DNA of 63,853 nt. It comes from Amoebophilaceae bacterium. Its GTDB lineage: Bacteria; Bacteroidota; Bacteroidia; Cytophagales; Amoebophilaceae. The notes under the pieces were generated by a model. It was not told where the DNA came from. It did no database searches and worked only from the letters and a program-made list of their open reading frames with translations. The DNA lies in assembly GCA_011524725.1 (NCBI GenBank), contig WTJV01000044.1:1-63853 (forward strand), in the 5' to 3' direction. A program made the position numbers and the translations under genes. Positions 8,236 through 18,703 of this stretch are shown one piece after another (positions within the stretch are counted from its first letter, which is position 1; each line of letters begins with the position of its first letter).

Positions 8236-9000
8236 ATGTTTAAGATTCGTCACCTTGCGAGCGTCATCAAGCTGCTACTCAGTAGTGGGCTGTTGGTGCT
8301 GGTCATTGTATTCGCTGAAATGAGACAAGCAGGTAGGGTATGCCAGGACATCACTGTCACGATTGCTCGTGAGGAGGAGCAGCGATTTATTGAAAGAAAA
8401 GATGTATACGCTCAACTTACTGCCCATACTACATCCCCCATTTTGGGTGCTTCGATACGATCAATAAACTCTAGGGGTATTGAAACTATCGTGAAGACCA
8501 ATATTTTTGTACAACAAGGGATTGCTTACAAAAGTTGGCAAGGGAAGCTGATCATAGTCATTGTCCCTAGAAGGCCCATTGCTAGAATTATCGCTTCGGA
8601 CCGGCAGGGCGGTCAGTATATTGACGAAGAGGGTATGCTTCTGCCGTTATCAGATCGGTACACAGCCCGGGTGCCGCTGGTTGACACAGCGCCATTACGA
8701 GGGGTTCAGAAGAACCTAAAAGAGCATGCTTACAGTGCAGCGTTATTAGCATTGTTAAATTATATTGATCGAGATCCGTTTTGGCGTGCTCAGCTTGCCT
8801 ACTTGCGTATCAATGAGAAAGGCAAAATTACCATGCACACACAAGTCGGTAAGCAGCATATAGAATTCGGTGCTCCCGAAGCCATAGAAAGGAAATTGGC
8901 CCAACTGGCTCTTTTTTACAAGCAAGTCATTCCCTACAAAGGGTGGAATGCCTATAAGCGCGTTAATATTGAGTTTGACAATCAGATAGTTTGTGAGTGA
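8236..9000 (+). CDS. ftsQ: Cell division protein FtsQ
   Basis: Bitopic inner-membrane protein of the divisome. After a short cytoplasmic tail comes one transmembrane segment (LLLSSGLLVLVIVFAEM), then a periplasmic POTRA-like part. There PILGASIRSINSRGIETIVK and PRRPIARIIASDRQGGQYID resemble the DVR and PxARV blocks of FtsQ. The open frame extends back to a TTG at 8152, but the ATG at 8236 gives a normal N-terminus, so I prefer it (254 residues). Its stop is 3 bases before ftsA, so translation is likely coupled. Divergent in sequence; the call depends heavily on position before ftsA-ftsZ. Confidence 0.78.
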   Translation: MFKIRHLASVIKLLLSSGLLVLVIVFAEMRQAGRVCQDITVTIAREEEQRFIERKDVYAQLTAHTTSPILGASIRSINSRGIETIVKTNIFVQQGIAYKSWQGKLIIVIVPRRPIARIIASDRQGGQYIDEEGMLLPLSDRYTARVPLVDTAPLRGVQKNLKEHAYSAALLALLNYIDRDPFWRAQLAYLRINEKGKITMHTQVGKQHIEFGAPEAIERKLAQLALFYKQVIPYKGWNAYKRVNIEFDNQIVCE

Positions 9001-9003
9001 AGC

Positions 9004-10317
9004 ATGGAAGAAGATAAAATCATCGTAGGCCTCGACATTGGAACCACTAAGATCTGTGTGCTTGTGGGTCGAAAGAATGTGCATGGTAAGCTCGAAGTAT
9101 TGGGCATGGGTAAGTCTGTATCAGATGGTGTCGTACGGGGCATGGTGACCAACATTGATAAGACAGCTATTGCCATTGAAAAGGCCGTTAAAGAAGCAGA
9201 AGACAGCGCCCATATTGACATTAATGTAGTGAATGTAGGCATTGCGGGTCGTCACATTAAAAGTATGCTTCACCGAGGAAGCATCACCCGAGAGGCAGTA
9301 GATGAGGAGATCACGGTAGAGGATGTGGCTAAATTGACTAGCGATATGCATCGGATGGTGACACCACCGGGAAGCGAAATCATTCATGCGATGCCCCAGA
9401 ATTATACGGTCGACTATGAGGAAGGCATCAAAGATCCTGTAGGCATGTCGGGTGTTAAACTGGAAGCCGATTTTCATATCATTACTGCCAAGACTAGTGC
9501 CATCAAAAATGTGTATAAGTGTATCAAAAGAGCGGGCTTAGAAGTAGACAACCTCATCTTGGAGCCGCTTTCTTCTAGTCTTGCTGTGTTAAGCGATGAA
9601 GAGAAAGAAGCTGGAGTATGCCTGGTAGACATTGGGGGCGGGACTGTAGACATTGCCATCTTCTATGATTCGATCATACGCCATACTGCTGTCTTACCTT
9701 TTGGAGGCAACATCATCACTGCAGACATCAAACAAGGCTGCATGGTCATGGAACACCAAGCAGAGCTACTAAAGACGAAATTCGGCAGGGCTATTGCGGA
9801 AGAGGCAGGCACCAACGAAATCATCACGATCCCAGGACTTAAGAGTCGCCCATCTAAAGAAATCTCTTTGCGTAACCTAGCTTTTATTATTGAGGCAAGA
9901 ATGGAAGAAATCATTGAACTGATCTACACAGAGATTGTCACGTCGGGCTTTCACGATAAGCTTGCTGCAGGGGTTGTTGTTACGGGTGGTGGTTCTCAGC
10001 TACAGTATGTCAAGCAGCTATTTGAATATATCACGAGGTTGGATACTCGTATAGGCTACCCCAACGAACACCTAGGCAAAGGCAAGCTTGAAGAAGTCAA
10101 AAGCCCTATGCATGCCACAGGAGTAGGCTTAGTATTGGCCGGCTTCAAAGCCTTAGATTACCGAGAGGAATACTACCGAGCTTCGAAAGGAGCTGCCAGC
10201 GTAGCTGCTAAGAAGAGCAAGAAGAAAGACAAACAGTCCTCCGACTTCTTCCGAAGAATTTTGAATAAAACCAAAGGATTATTGATCGACGATTATGATG
10301 GTAGACAGGGATATTAG
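9004..10317 (+). CDS. ftsA: Cell division protein FtsA
   Basis: Actin-like ATPase (437 residues) that anchors FtsZ filaments to the membrane and recruits the rest of the divisome. Phosphate-binding motifs are clear: VGLDIGTTKICVLVG at the N-terminus, VDIGGGTVDIAIF near residue 210, and the adenosine motif VVTGGGSQL near 325. The inserted 1C subdomain region (HRGSITREAVDEEIT) is present. The C-terminus has a basic stretch (KKSKKKDKQ) followed by RILNKTKGLLIDDY, fitting the amphipathic membrane-targeting helix. It sits between ftsQ (3-base gap) and ftsZ (52-base gap) in the conserved order. Confidence 0.96.
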   Translation: MEEDKIIVGLDIGTTKICVLVGRKNVHGKLEVLGMGKSVSDGVVRGMVTNIDKTAIAIEKAVKEAEDSAHIDINVVNVGIAGRHIKSMLHRGSITREAVDEEITVEDVAKLTSDMHRMVTPPGSEIIHAMPQNYTVDYEEGIKDPVGMSGVKLEADFHIITAKTSAIKNVYKCIKRAGLEVDNLILEPLSSSLAVLSDEEKEAGVCLVDIGGGTVDIAIFYDSIIRHTAVLPFGGNIITADIKQGCMVMEHQAELLKTKFGRAIAEEAGTNEIITIPGLKSRPSKEISLRNLAFIIEARMEEIIELIYTEIVTSGFHDKLAAGVVVTGGGSQLQYVKQLFEYITRLDTRIGYPNEHLGKGKLEEVKSPMHATGVGLVLAGFKALDYREEYYRASKGAASVAAKKSKKKDKQSSDFFRRILNKTKGLLIDDYDGRQGY

Positions 10318-10369
10318 CTCCTATCCCGTATTATTTGCATGACTTACTGTGCGCAATCCTCATTGAAAT

Positions 10370-11737
10370 ATGGAAACAGGAACCTATAGATTTGATTTGC
10401 CCACACACCATCAGTCGATCATTAAGGTCATTGGTGTAGGAGGGGGGGGTAGTAACGCTGTGAACAACATGTACAATCGGGGCATCAGGGATGTATCTTT
10501 TGTGGTGTGCAACACCGATGCGCAGGCTTTGGAGAGCAGTCCTATATCATACAAACTACAATTAGGTATTCACCTTACTGGAGGGTTGGGGGCGGGTGCG
10601 AACCCAGAGGTAGGTAGAAATGCAGCTCTTGAGAGTAAAGATGATATTAAAGAGCTCCTCAGTGATACCACTAGAATGCTCTTTATCACCGCAGGTATGG
10701 GAGGCGGCACGGGCACCGGTGCTGCGCCCGTCATTGCCAGTATTGCTAAGAAGTTGGGCATACTTACTGTAGGGATTGTTACGCTGCCTTTTGCGTTTGA
10801 AGGGAGGAAAAAATTTCAGCAAGCCCAAGAAGGTATTGAGCAGCTACGCCAACACTGCGATACTGTACTGGTTATTCTCAATGACCGCCTTAGATCTGTT
10901 TTGGGAAATCTGTCTATTGGCAATGCCTTTGCGCAAGCAGACAATGTGCTCACAACGGCAGCTAAGAGTATTGCCGAGATCATCACTGTGCCTGGCTATG
11001 TCAATGTAGACTTTGAAGATGTCAAGACGGTCATGAAGAATTCTGGTGCTGCTGTCATGGGGTCCGGGCAGGCGGAGGGAGCGGAGAGGGCCCTGAAGGC
11101 CGCTGAAGCAGCATTGGCCTCCCCTCTTTTAGATTATAAAGATATTCATGGTGCCAAAAGAATATTACTCTCCATCGTTTCTGGCAAAGAGGCGGAGCTA
11201 CAGATGGACGAACTCACTATCATTACGGACTATATTCAAGACCAAGTAGGTACTGACGCGGAGATGATTTTTGGGCATGGTGCCGATCCTCAGCTGGAGG
11301 AACATATTAGGGTCACAGTGATCGCTACAGGCTTTGAAGAAGAAGGCAAAACAGCTATGCACCCAATGCGGGCCTCATCAGACCAACAGACTCACCTTTT
11401 TGGAAGTATAGACGAGCAGCACACCGATCAGCCATACTCCCCCATGCCTTTAGATACTGCGAATACGCGTACCCACCTACGCAAAAGAAGTACGACAGCA
11501 CCAGGCCGTGCTTCACAGCCTCTCAATGACTTAGCATACAGGAAGCAACACGCATACCCTAAGTCACCAGCAAAGACCAACACCATGATAAGCAAGCCAG
11601 GGGAACCTTTGAGTGAAGAGCAGCTGAAAGAATGGCTCAGAGTGCCTGCATATCTTAGAAGGAACGTCCAGTTGCAGCCCATAGCACATGTGCCCGAGCA
11701 GGAAATCATCCACTACCCACCCCATGGAGGGGAATAG
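10370..11737 (+). CDS. ftsZ: Cell division GTPase FtsZ
   Basis: Tubulin homologue that polymerises at mid-cell into the Z ring; 455 residues. The N-terminus has IGVGGGGSNAVNNM. The tubulin signature GGGTGTG is at about 111-117, LNDRL at about 166, and the T7-loop region follows SIAEIITVPGYVNVDFEDVK. After the globular part (about 315) comes a variable linker and then a conserved C-terminal peptide, LRVPAYLRRN, the likely FtsA-binding site. All catalytic positions look intact. Its presence with FtsQ and FtsA argues for a working division ring even if peptidoglycan genes are reduced or located elsewhere. Confidence 0.97.
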   Translation: METGTYRFDLPTHHQSIIKVIGVGGGGSNAVNNMYNRGIRDVSFVVCNTDAQALESSPISYKLQLGIHLTGGLGAGANPEVGRNAALESKDDIKELLSDTTRMLFITAGMGGGTGTGAAPVIASIAKKLGILTVGIVTLPFAFEGRKKFQQAQEGIEQLRQHCDTVLVILNDRLRSVLGNLSIGNAFAQADNVLTTAAKSIAEIITVPGYVNVDFEDVKTVMKNSGAAVMGSGQAEGAERALKAAEAALASPLLDYKDIHGAKRILLSIVSGKEAELQMDELTIITDYIQDQVGTDAEMIFGHGADPQLEEHIRVTVIATGFEEEGKTAMHPMRASSDQQTHLFGSIDEQHTDQPYSPMPLDTANTRTHLRKRSTTAPGRASQPLNDLAYRKQHAYPKSPAKTNTMISKPGEPLSEEQLKEWLRVPAYLRRNVQLQPIAHVPEQEIIHYPPHGGE

Positions 11738-11839
11738 TAAGCCAGGTCGAGAAGAAGCCGGGAAAGATTAGTATCGCAAATCTCTTAGTCTACGTTGTCC
11801 AGGCAATGGGCACTTAGTTGAGCCTTAATAACTCATTTT
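11738..11839. other. Intergenic, no feature seen
   Basis: Short spacer after ftsZ leading into the dispersed repeat. No terminator is evident. Confidence 0.3.
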
Positions 11840-12260
11840 CAAGTACAGTACTCAGCGAAGTATACGTGGTTTGCACTCGCCGGGCAGGCGTTCCTTTTTG
11901 TCTACCACACAAAAAGGAACCGAAAAAAGTCACGGCCGAGGGAAACGGGCTGCCTTGGCTGGCTCTTAGGCGCATACGAGGTAAATCCATAAACCTTCGG
12001 TGCACTCAGACAGTGCCTCTCTTTGCCGCCTGACACAGCGCCAAGCTCACGCCCTGATATCCTAGGCGGGTCCCTTTGAATACCATAGCGTACCATGCCA
12101 TGAATAAAGCAAGGGGCGTCTTGGTAGAGAGTGCGCTAAAAAATCCATAGTTACAGGCTGTGGTTACCCCCGCCGGATAGGAGGCCCCCCCTCATTTTTT
12201 GCAAGGTTCCGAAGAGCAATTACGCTTTTCTTGCGTTTTTTGCTATTTTATTTTCGAGAC
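11840..12260 (+). repeat. Dispersed ~400-bp repeat, plus-orientation copy
   Basis: Fills the gap between ftsZ and metG. In reverse complement it matches 34597-34990 block by block: GTACTCAGCGAAGTATACG, CCTTTTTGTCTACCACAC, TTGGCTGGCTCTTAGG, CAGCGCCAAGC, CTTGGTAGAGAGTGCGC, CTCATTTTTTGCAAGGTT and TTTCTTGCGTTTTTT all recur in the same order. The copies are diverged with many small indels. Short open frames exist in both copies but in different registers, so I do not think it encodes protein. Confidence 0.7.
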
Positions 12261-12326
12261 ATCTTTGGAGATATCACTCTTAACGCTTAATATCTAATGA
12301 GATCCCCTTTCTCAAAGGGCAACTAT

Positions 12327-14024
12327 CTATCCGCTGTTGTATAGCTTTTGTCTCTGTATTTCGACCTGCTCATCTGTAATCTTCTCAAAGAGTAGCGTAG
12401 GGGCTGCTAAGACGGTACCGGCATCTACTAAGGCCATACTTCCTGCTTGTGGCCATTGTCTAGTTGCTGGGTGAGGCATACCTAAGGATTGTTCCAGTCG
12501 GTGACTGGTAAAAGGCAGAAAAGGCTCAAGTAAGATGGCTAAGTTGGCGGTCAGTTGTAGTGCGGTATGCAAAATCGTACCGACTCGCTCTCGGTCTGTC
12601 TTGATGAGATGCCAGGGTTCTGTCTCTGCTAGGTACTTGTTTCCTGCTCGGGCTAGGTCCATGCACAGCTGTAAGCCCTCTTTAAACTTGAACTTTTCGA
12701 TGGCTTGTCCTACTTGACCAGGTAGTTTTTGTATATAAGTAACTAGCGTATGTTCTACTTCCGTGAGGGTATGGCATGTAGGCACGATACCATCGAAGTA
12801 CTTGTGTGTCAGTACCACGGTTCTATTCACAAAATTACCCAGTATGGCTACTAGTTCGTTATTGTTTTTTGCCTGAAAGTCTTTCCAGCTGAAGTCACTG
12901 TCTTTGCTTTCTGGCGCGCTGCTGCACAAGACATACCGCAGTACATCCTGCTGGTTAGGGAAATTGGCCAGGTATTCATGTAGCCACACGGCCCAGTTGC
13001 GAGAAGTAGAAATTTTTTCCCCCTCTAAATTTAGAAATTCGTTAGCAGGGACGTTGGTGGGTAGAACAAAGCCACCATGTGCTTTGAGCATCGCAGGAAA
13101 GATAATGCAGTGAAAGACGATATTGTCTTTGCCTACAAAATGGACGAGTTGCGTGTTGGGATTTTGCCAAAAAGGTTTCCAATCTTCTCCATGCTCTTTG
13201 GCCCATGCTTGGGTAGCACTGATGTAGCCAATCGGGGCATCAAACCAAACATAGAGGACTTTTCCCTTGGCTTGAGGTAGTGGTACGGGTATTCCCCAGG
13301 CCAGGTCGCGTGTTACTGCCCGCGGTTTTAGGCCTTGCTCCAACCAAGATTTACACTGGCCATAGACGTTGGTTTTCCATTCTCTGTGTTCTTCTAAGAT
13401 CCATTGTTTGAGCCAGCTTTCGTGCCGATCTAGCGGTAGATACCAGTGTTGGGTCTTCTTGCGCTGTAAGGGAGCACCACTGAGTGTCGACCGTGGCCGT
13501 AATAATTCTTCTGGACTCAGGGCCGTTCCGCAAGATTCGCACTGGTCACCATAAGCATCCTGATGGCCACAATGTGGGCATGTACCACGAATGTACCGGT
13601 CGGCTAAGAATTGTTGGTGCACAGGATCGTAGTACTGTTCTGTTTCTTTGGCTTCCAGTTGGCCTTGGTCGTGTAGCGTTTTGAAAAAATGGGTTGTCGT
13701 TTGATGGTGGTGTGCTGATGATGTTCGCGAAAAAATATCAAGACTGATACCCAAGTCTGCCAATGCTTCTTTGTTGAGGGTATGGTACTTATCTACCACC
13801 TGTTGGGGAGTGAGTCCCTCTTGTTGAGCGCGAATAGTGACGGGTACGCCGTGTTCGTCAGATCCGCTGATGAATAAGACACGTTGGCCACAACTACGCA
13901 AATAGCGAGCATAGATATCTGCCGGGATGAGAACGCCTGCTAGGTGTCCAATGTGGATAGGACCATTGGCATAAGGCAGCGCTGCTGTGATCGTGTGGGT
14001 GGTGGGGTTGGATGGTGTAAGCAT
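12327..14024 (-). CDS. metG: Methionyl-tRNA synthetase
   Basis: Charges tRNA-Met, including initiator tRNA. The 565-residue protein has the class I signatures: PIHIGHLAG near residue 22-30 and [11 protein letters not shown] near 335 (the MetRS version of KMSKS). A zinc knuckle of the form CPHC...CESC lies near 146-163. DLAWGIPVP and [12 protein letters not shown] belong to the catalytic core. After the anticodon-binding helical domain the protein stops; there is no C-terminal EMAP/Trbp111-like domain, which many Bacteroidota MetRS carry, so this is a compact form. Transcribed alone; repeats occupy both flanks. Confidence 0.96.
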   Translation of the reverse strand: MLTPSNPTTHTITAALPYANGPIHIGHLAGVLIPADIYARYLRSCGQRVLFISGSDEHGVPVTIRAQQEGLTPQQVVDKYHTLNKEALADLGISLDIFSRTSSAHHHQTTTHFFKTLHDQGQLEAKETEQYYDPVHQQFLADRYIRGTCPHCGHQDAYGDQCESCGTALSPEELLRPRSTLSGAPLQRKKTQHWYLPLDRHESWLKQWILEEHREWKTNVYGQCKSWLEQGLKPRAVTRDLAWGIPVPLPQAKGKVLYVWFDAPIGYISATQAWAKEHGEDWKPFWQNPNTQLVHFVGKDNIVFHCIIFPAMLKAHGGFVLPTNVPANEFLNLEGEKISTSRNWAVWLHEYLANFPNQQDVLRYVLCSSAPESKDSDFSWKDFQAKNNNELVAILGNFVNRTVVLTHKYFDGIVPTCHTLTEVEHTLVTYIQKLPGQVGQAIEKFKFKEGLQLCMDLARAGNKYLAETEPWHLIKTDRERVGTILHTALQLTANLAILLEPFLPFTSHRLEQSLGMPHPATRQWPQAGSMALVDAGTVLAAPTLLFEKITDEQVEIQRQKLYNSG

Positions 14025-14434
14025 TGCTATGGGTAGGCGTACCGTCGTTCAGTTTTGCAAAGATAAGGCAGATTTTGGCTTTGTTAATACGAATACGCGC
14101 TTGGCGCGAAGCAAGCCCATTATGTACTAGCGAAGTGTTACTTTTTGGCATCAACAAGTAGGCAAAAAATAAGTCGCTGTGGTTGCTAATTTCAACGCTT
14201 TGGGCCTCGAACGGAGAATCACCTCGCCCGTCGGCGAGTCCTTACTTTTTCTCTTGGATGCACTAAACACGGAGAACCCAAAAGTAAGTCGCTGTAGTTC
14301 CGAGTGCTAAAATCCAGGCCTCCGGCCTGGCGCATCTGAACTCGGTCCTCCGGACCTCAAATGGGTACGTTCTGTAATCGCCTCTTCTAGGAATAGTCGA
14401 TTGAGATCCCTCCGCCTTTCGATGTCGGTGGAGG
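14025..14434. repeat. Intergenic with partly tandem dispersed repeat
   Basis: Two related blocks (about 14163-14260 and 14285-14380) each begin AAGTCGCTGT(A/G)GTT. The second carries TTCCGAGTGC, CAGGCCTCCGGCCTGGCGC and ACTCGGTCCT, and matches 175-270. No gene is supported. The spacer separates metG from ileS, both on the minus strand. Confidence 0.6.
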
Positions 14435-17400
14435 TCAGAGCGCTTTTTCTAGCACTACAGGCACGGCGTAACCGTCTACATCAAGCGCAGTACCTCCTCG
14501 GTTCCCCTCTACAAACTCCAGTTTTAGCGCCTGCGTCTCGTGACAAATATAGGCTTGATGCTTCTGTACCGCCTCTTTAACGAATGTGTTCTCAGCGGCC
14601 AGCGTAATGTTGATCTTGTCGGTTACCGCCCACCCTTGGTCCTTGCGCAAATTCTGAAGGCGATTGACGAGTTCGCGTGCTAACCCTTCTTGCCGCAAAG
14701 TATCGTTGAGGGTTATGTCTAATGCTACGGTAACCTCCCCTTCATGGGCCACAGCCCATCCTGGGATATCTTCTGAGGTGATGATGACATCGTCTAGAGT
14801 TAATTTCTCTTGTTTTTCATGTCTTTCATCCGGTTTCGTGATCGTGAGCATTAAGTATTGCTTTTGTTCTAAATCCCGAATGTCTGTTGGGCCTAACTGG
14901 GAGATGGTTTGTGCTATTTGCTTGACATACTTACCATAGCGTTGTCCCAAAGTCTTGAAATTAGGTTTTACCTTTTTGGTCACTACAGCTGTGGCATCAT
15001 CCGAATACACGACGTGCTTCACGTTGATTTCGGCTTTTATTAACGCTTCGAGCGTTACGATCTGCGCTTTCACCGTTGCGTCGGCCACAGGAATTAAGAG
15101 CTTGGTGAGGGGCTGTCTTACTTTTATCTGATGCTGCTTGCGTAGCGAGTGGGCCAGTGATACGATTTTCTGGCCTCGACGCATGACTTGCTCTAGCGTT
15201 GTGTTGATCACTTGGGGATCTACCTTCGGAAAGTTAGCCAAGTGCACAGAAAACGCTGGCTTAGCTTGGGCGTTGTCATATAAATCTTGATAAAGCTGCT
15301 CGGCATAGAATGGAGCAATAGGAGCAGCTAGCTGTGCGGTCGTTTTTAGACATGTATATAGCGTTTGGTAAGCAGCTAGCTTATCAGACCCTTGCTCACT
15401 TTTCCAAAAACGCTTGCGGTTGAGTCTTACATACCAGTTGCTCAAATCATCTACCACAAAATCCTGGATGGCCCTTGCGGCTTGGGTAGGCGCATAGCTT
15501 TCGTAGGCCTCTGTCACGACCTGGATCAAGCTATGTAGGCGAGACAGTATCCAACGGTCAATTTCGGGTCGGACTGCGTGGGGCACTTCTGGAACTGCAT
15601 GGCTAAACTGATCGATATTGGCATATAGGGCAAAAAAGCTATAGGTATTATGGAGTGTAGTAAAAAAGCGCTTGACTACTTCACGGGGGCCTTGGGGATC
15701 AAACTTGAGGTTATCCCAAGGGTTGGAATTACTGACCATGTACCAGCGTAGGGCATCCGGGCCATACTGATTCATCATTGCAAAAGGATCTACCGCATTA
15801 CCCAAACGTTTGGACATCTTACGACCTTGTTGGTCTAGCACTAGTCCGTTGGCAATAACTTGCCTAAAAGCAATGCTATCAAACAACAACACCGCTAAGA
15901 CATGTAAGGTAAAAAACCATCCGCGGGTTTGGTCTACTCCCTCTGCGATGAAGTCGGCCGGGAAATGCTGTGCAAAAGCTTCCTGATTATCGAAAGGATA
16001 ATGCCATTGGGCATAGGGCATGGCCCCGGAGTCAAACCACACATCGACCAGATCGTGTTCTCGGTACATGGGTTGGCCTTTAGGACTTACCAGTACGATG
16101 CGATCTACGTAGGGGCGGTGTAGGTCAATATCTTCTGGAAGAGGAGCTTCCATCAAACCCGCAGTCACTGCTTTGTCTACTTCCAAGCGCAGTTCAGCCA
16201 GTGAGCCGATACATTTTTCTTCTTTCTGGTCTTGGGTACGCCAGATGGGCAAGGGGGTACCCCAGTAGCGGTCTCGGCTCACGTTCCAGTCCACCAGATT
16301 TTCTAACCAATTCCCAAACCTACCGGTGCCTGTACTGGCTGGTTGCCAATGGATCGTATTGTTTAGTGCGATGAGACGTTCTTGGCAAGCAGTAGTCTTG
16401 ATAAACCAAGCATCGAGTGGATAATACAAGATCGGTTTGTCGGTACGCCAGCAGTGCGGATAACTGTGCTCGTACTTGGCTACTTGAAAAGCTTTATTCT
16501 CTTCTTTAAGCTTGATGGCCAATTGTACATCGACAGATTTATAGTCCGGTTGTTGGCGTACAGACTCCGGTGCATAGGCCTCCTTGACATATTGTCCGGC
16601 AAATTCGGTAATCTCGTCCACGAAGCGTCCTTGGCGATCTACAATGGGAGAAGCTGTGTTCTTATCACGTTGTACTGTAATAGGCGGGATGCCTGCTTGC
16701 TGCGCTACGCGCATGTCGTCGGCCCCAAAGGTGGGGGCAATGTGCACAATACCTGTGCCTTCCTCAGTGGTCACAAAATCGCCCGCAATCACGCAAAAGG
16801 CAGGTGCGCTAGGCGTTACGTAGGGGAGAAGCTGATGATACGTCTTGTCGATCAGGTCTTGACCCTTGTAGTGGGCTACAACCTGCCATGGGATAGGGGT
16901 ATCACCGGCTTGGTATTGAGCAAAAGGAGCAGCGTCCTTAGCCTCTTCCGTTGGGAAGTAACGTGGTACTACGTCTTTTGCCAAAATAACTTGTATAGGC
17001 TGGTAGGTGTAGGGATTGAAAGTGCGTACTTTCACGTAATCGATATACTCACCTACGGCCAAGGCACTGTTGGCTGGCAAAGTCCAAGGAGTAGTAGTCC
17101 AGGCCAAGAAGTAATCTTTCTCGGTTCCTGCTACTTGAAGCTGCGCTACAATAGAGACGTCCTTAATAGGTTTGTAGCTACCTGGTTGGTTGAGCTCGTG
17201 AGCACTTAGGCCTGTGCCTGCAGCTGGCGAATAGGGCTGAATTGCGTAGCCTTTATAGAGCAATCCTTTGTGATGCAGTTGTTTGAGCAAGTGCCAGAGT
17301 GATTCTATGTAATTGCGGTCAAAGGTCAGGTAAGGCTGGTCTGTATCGAGCCAATAGCCCACCTGCTCTGTCAGCGTATCCCATTGTTGTTTGTACTGTA

Positions 17401-17776
17401 GCACCGCCTGGCGGCATTGGGCATTATAGTCTTCGATGCTGATCTTGGTACCAATATCTGCTTTGGTAATGCCCAGCTGCTTCTCTACGGCCAATTCTAC
17501 GGGTAGGCCGTGGGTATCCCATCCACTTTTTCGTTTTACCTGGAAGCCTTGTTGCGTTTTGTATCGGCAAAAGATGTCTTTGATGGTTCGTGAAAGCACA
17601 TGATGAATGCCGGGAGCGCCGTTGGCTGAGGGCGGGCCTTCATAAAACGTAAATTGAGGATTACCTTGCCGTTGCTGTATGGATCGCTGAAAAGTATCAT
17701 GCTGCCTCCAAAAGGCGTTGATGACTTGGGCAGTTTGGGCTAGATCGAGTTGCGGGTGTTCAGGATAGGTAGGCAT
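14435..17776 (-). CDS. ileS: Isoleucyl-tRNA synthetase
   Basis: Class I synthetase of 1,113 residues. It carries PSANGAPGIHHVLSRTIKD near residue 50 (the HIGH-motif region), HGLPVELAVEK, an editing domain with AWTTTPWTLPANSAL and EGTGIVHIAPTFGADD, DVWFDSGAMP, and KMSKRLGN near 650. Length and the long C-terminal part fit the second, eukaryote-like IleRS type, a group that includes mupirocin-tolerant enzymes; that drug property is not demonstrated here. An antisense 275-codon open frame inside it (16382-17209) is a shadow. About 110 bases separate it from the methyltransferase gene upstream. Confidence 0.95.
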   Translation of the reverse strand: MPTYPEHPQLDLAQTAQVINAFWRQHDTFQRSIQQRQGNPQFTFYEGPPSANGAPGIHHVLSRTIKDIFCRYKTQQGFQVKRKSGWDTHGLPVELAVEKQLGITKADIGTKISIEDYNAQCRQAVLQYKQQWDTLTEQVGYWLDTDQPYLTFDRNYIESLWHLLKQLHHKGLLYKGYAIQPYSPAAGTGLSAHELNQPGSYKPIKDVSIVAQLQVAGTEKDYFLAWTTTPWTLPANSALAVGEYIDYVKVRTFNPYTYQPIQVILAKDVVPRYFPTEEAKDAAPFAQYQAGDTPIPWQVVAHYKGQDLIDKTYHQLLPYVTPSAPAFCVIAGDFVTTEEGTGIVHIAPTFGADDMRVAQQAGIPPITVQRDKNTASPIVDRQGRFVDEITEFAGQYVKEAYAPESVRQQPDYKSVDVQLAIKLKEENKAFQVAKYEHSYPHCWRTDKPILYYPLDAWFIKTTACQERLIALNNTIHWQPASTGTGRFGNWLENLVDWNVSRDRYWGTPLPIWRTQDQKEEKCIGSLAELRLEVDKAVTAGLMEAPLPEDIDLHRPYVDRIVLVSPKGQPMYREHDLVDVWFDSGAMPYAQWHYPFDNQEAFAQHFPADFIAEGVDQTRGWFFTLHVLAVLLFDSIAFRQVIANGLVLDQQGRKMSKRLGNAVDPFAMMNQYGPDALRWYMVSNSNPWDNLKFDPQGPREVVKRFFTTLHNTYSFFALYANIDQFSHAVPEVPHAVRPEIDRWILSRLHSLIQVVTEAYESYAPTQAARAIQDFVVDDLSNWYVRLNRKRFWKSEQGSDKLAAYQTLYTCLKTTAQLAAPIAPFYAEQLYQDLYDNAQAKPAFSVHLANFPKVDPQVINTTLEQVMRRGQKIVSLAHSLRKQHQIKVRQPLTKLLIPVADATVKAQIVTLEALIKAEINVKHVVYSDDATAVVTKKVKPNFKTLGQRYGKYVKQIAQTISQLGPTDIRDLEQKQYLMLTITKPDERHEKQEKLTLDDVIITSEDIPGWAVAHEGEVTVALDITLNDTLRQEGLARELVNRLQNLRKDQGWAVTDKINITLAAENTFVKEAVQKHQAYICHETQALKLEFVEGNRGGTALDVDGYAVPVVLEKAL

Positions 17777-17885
17777 GGCAAGTTAACTTTTTTGTAGTTT
17801 GTTATCACGAAACTGCGCGGGTGCGCGGGCAGTTTTGGCTCAATGTGAACAAAAGTGGGCTGTCTAAATATTCGGCCAAGATACG

Positions 17886-18668
17886 CTAAATATCTCTTTG
17901 TTGTCGCCTCCAATGATCACATACAATAGTAGTGGCCATAGCGGCATTAAGTGACTCTGCCTGGCCATAGCGGGGGATACTGATTCGCTGTTGTATATAA
18001 GGCAACAATGTCGGACTGATACCTCGAGATTCATTGCCAATGACTATCAAGCTTGGTAAAGGTAGGGGAGTGTTGTAGATGTTGTCGCCCTCAGTCGAGG
18101 CACCTAGTATAGGCCAAGGGGTATTTTTAAAAAAATCAGGTAGAGAAGTGTAATGTACTTGTACACATGTGAAAGAGCCCATACTAGCTTGCAGTACCTT
18201 GGGGTTGTATAGGTCTACCGTACTAGGAGAACAAATCAACGCTGGAATGTTGTACCAATCTGCTACACGTATAATAGCCCCCAGATTACCTGGATCACGA
18301 ATATTATCCAATACTAGGCCCCAGGTGTCATTAGGAAGTGTTAACGATGTATACTCAGGTGGTATTTGGGCCACAGCCAGCGCTGCGTTGTTGGTGGAAA
18401 AAGTACCTAGAGACGCCAGGGTAGCTTCATCTGTCTGAAAAATAGCTACTTCATGTTGTTTAGGAGCAAGGTACGTGTCCAGAAAAGCAGGTGTTCCGAC
18501 AATCATCTGCACCGTGTAGCGAGAAGCAAGCAGTAGTTGAATGCTCTTAGCTCCCTCTACCAGAAAAGTTTGCTCTTTCTGACGACACTTCTTGAGGCGT
18601 AAGCTTTTGATAAACTTAGCTTGCTTCTTGGATAATCTTGGGAAAGAAACTGGCCTGGCGGGGTACAT
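17886..18668 (-). CDS. TrmH/SpoU family RNA 2'-O-methyltransferase
   Basis: SAM-dependent ribose methyltransferase of the knotted SPOUT fold; 260 residues. The N-terminal part (KFIKSLRLKKCRQKEQTFLVEGAKSI) is the substrate-binding domain. The catalytic part has the three SpoU motifs: LVLDNIRDPGNLGAIIRVADW, IVIGNESRGIS and ISIPRYGQAESLNAAMA. Most like RlmB/TsnR-type 23S rRNA methylases, but the exact target base cannot be read from sequence. A decayed partial copy of this gene lies 2 kb away at about 20.2-20.4 kb, suggesting a local duplication around the island at 18.7-20.4 kb. Confidence 0.9.
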   Translation of the reverse strand: MYPARPVSFPRLSKKQAKFIKSLRLKKCRQKEQTFLVEGAKSIQLLLASRYTVQMIVGTPAFLDTYLAPKQHEVAIFQTDEATLASLGTFSTNNAALAVAQIPPEYTSLTLPNDTWGLVLDNIRDPGNLGAIIRVADWYNIPALICSPSTVDLYNPKVLQASMGSFTCVQVHYTSLPDFFKNTPWPILGASTEGDNIYNTPLPLPSLIVIGNESRGISPTLLPYIQQRISIPRYGQAESLNAAMATTIVCDHWRRQQRDI

Positions 18669-18703
18669 GATTACTGAATCCTATCTTGCTTTTATTGCAT
18701 TGC

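Noticed and set aside
16382-17209. A 275-codon open frame on the plus strand inside ileS
   Set aside because: It is antisense to a well-conserved IleRS and has no recognisable domains; its length follows from codon bias of the real gene.
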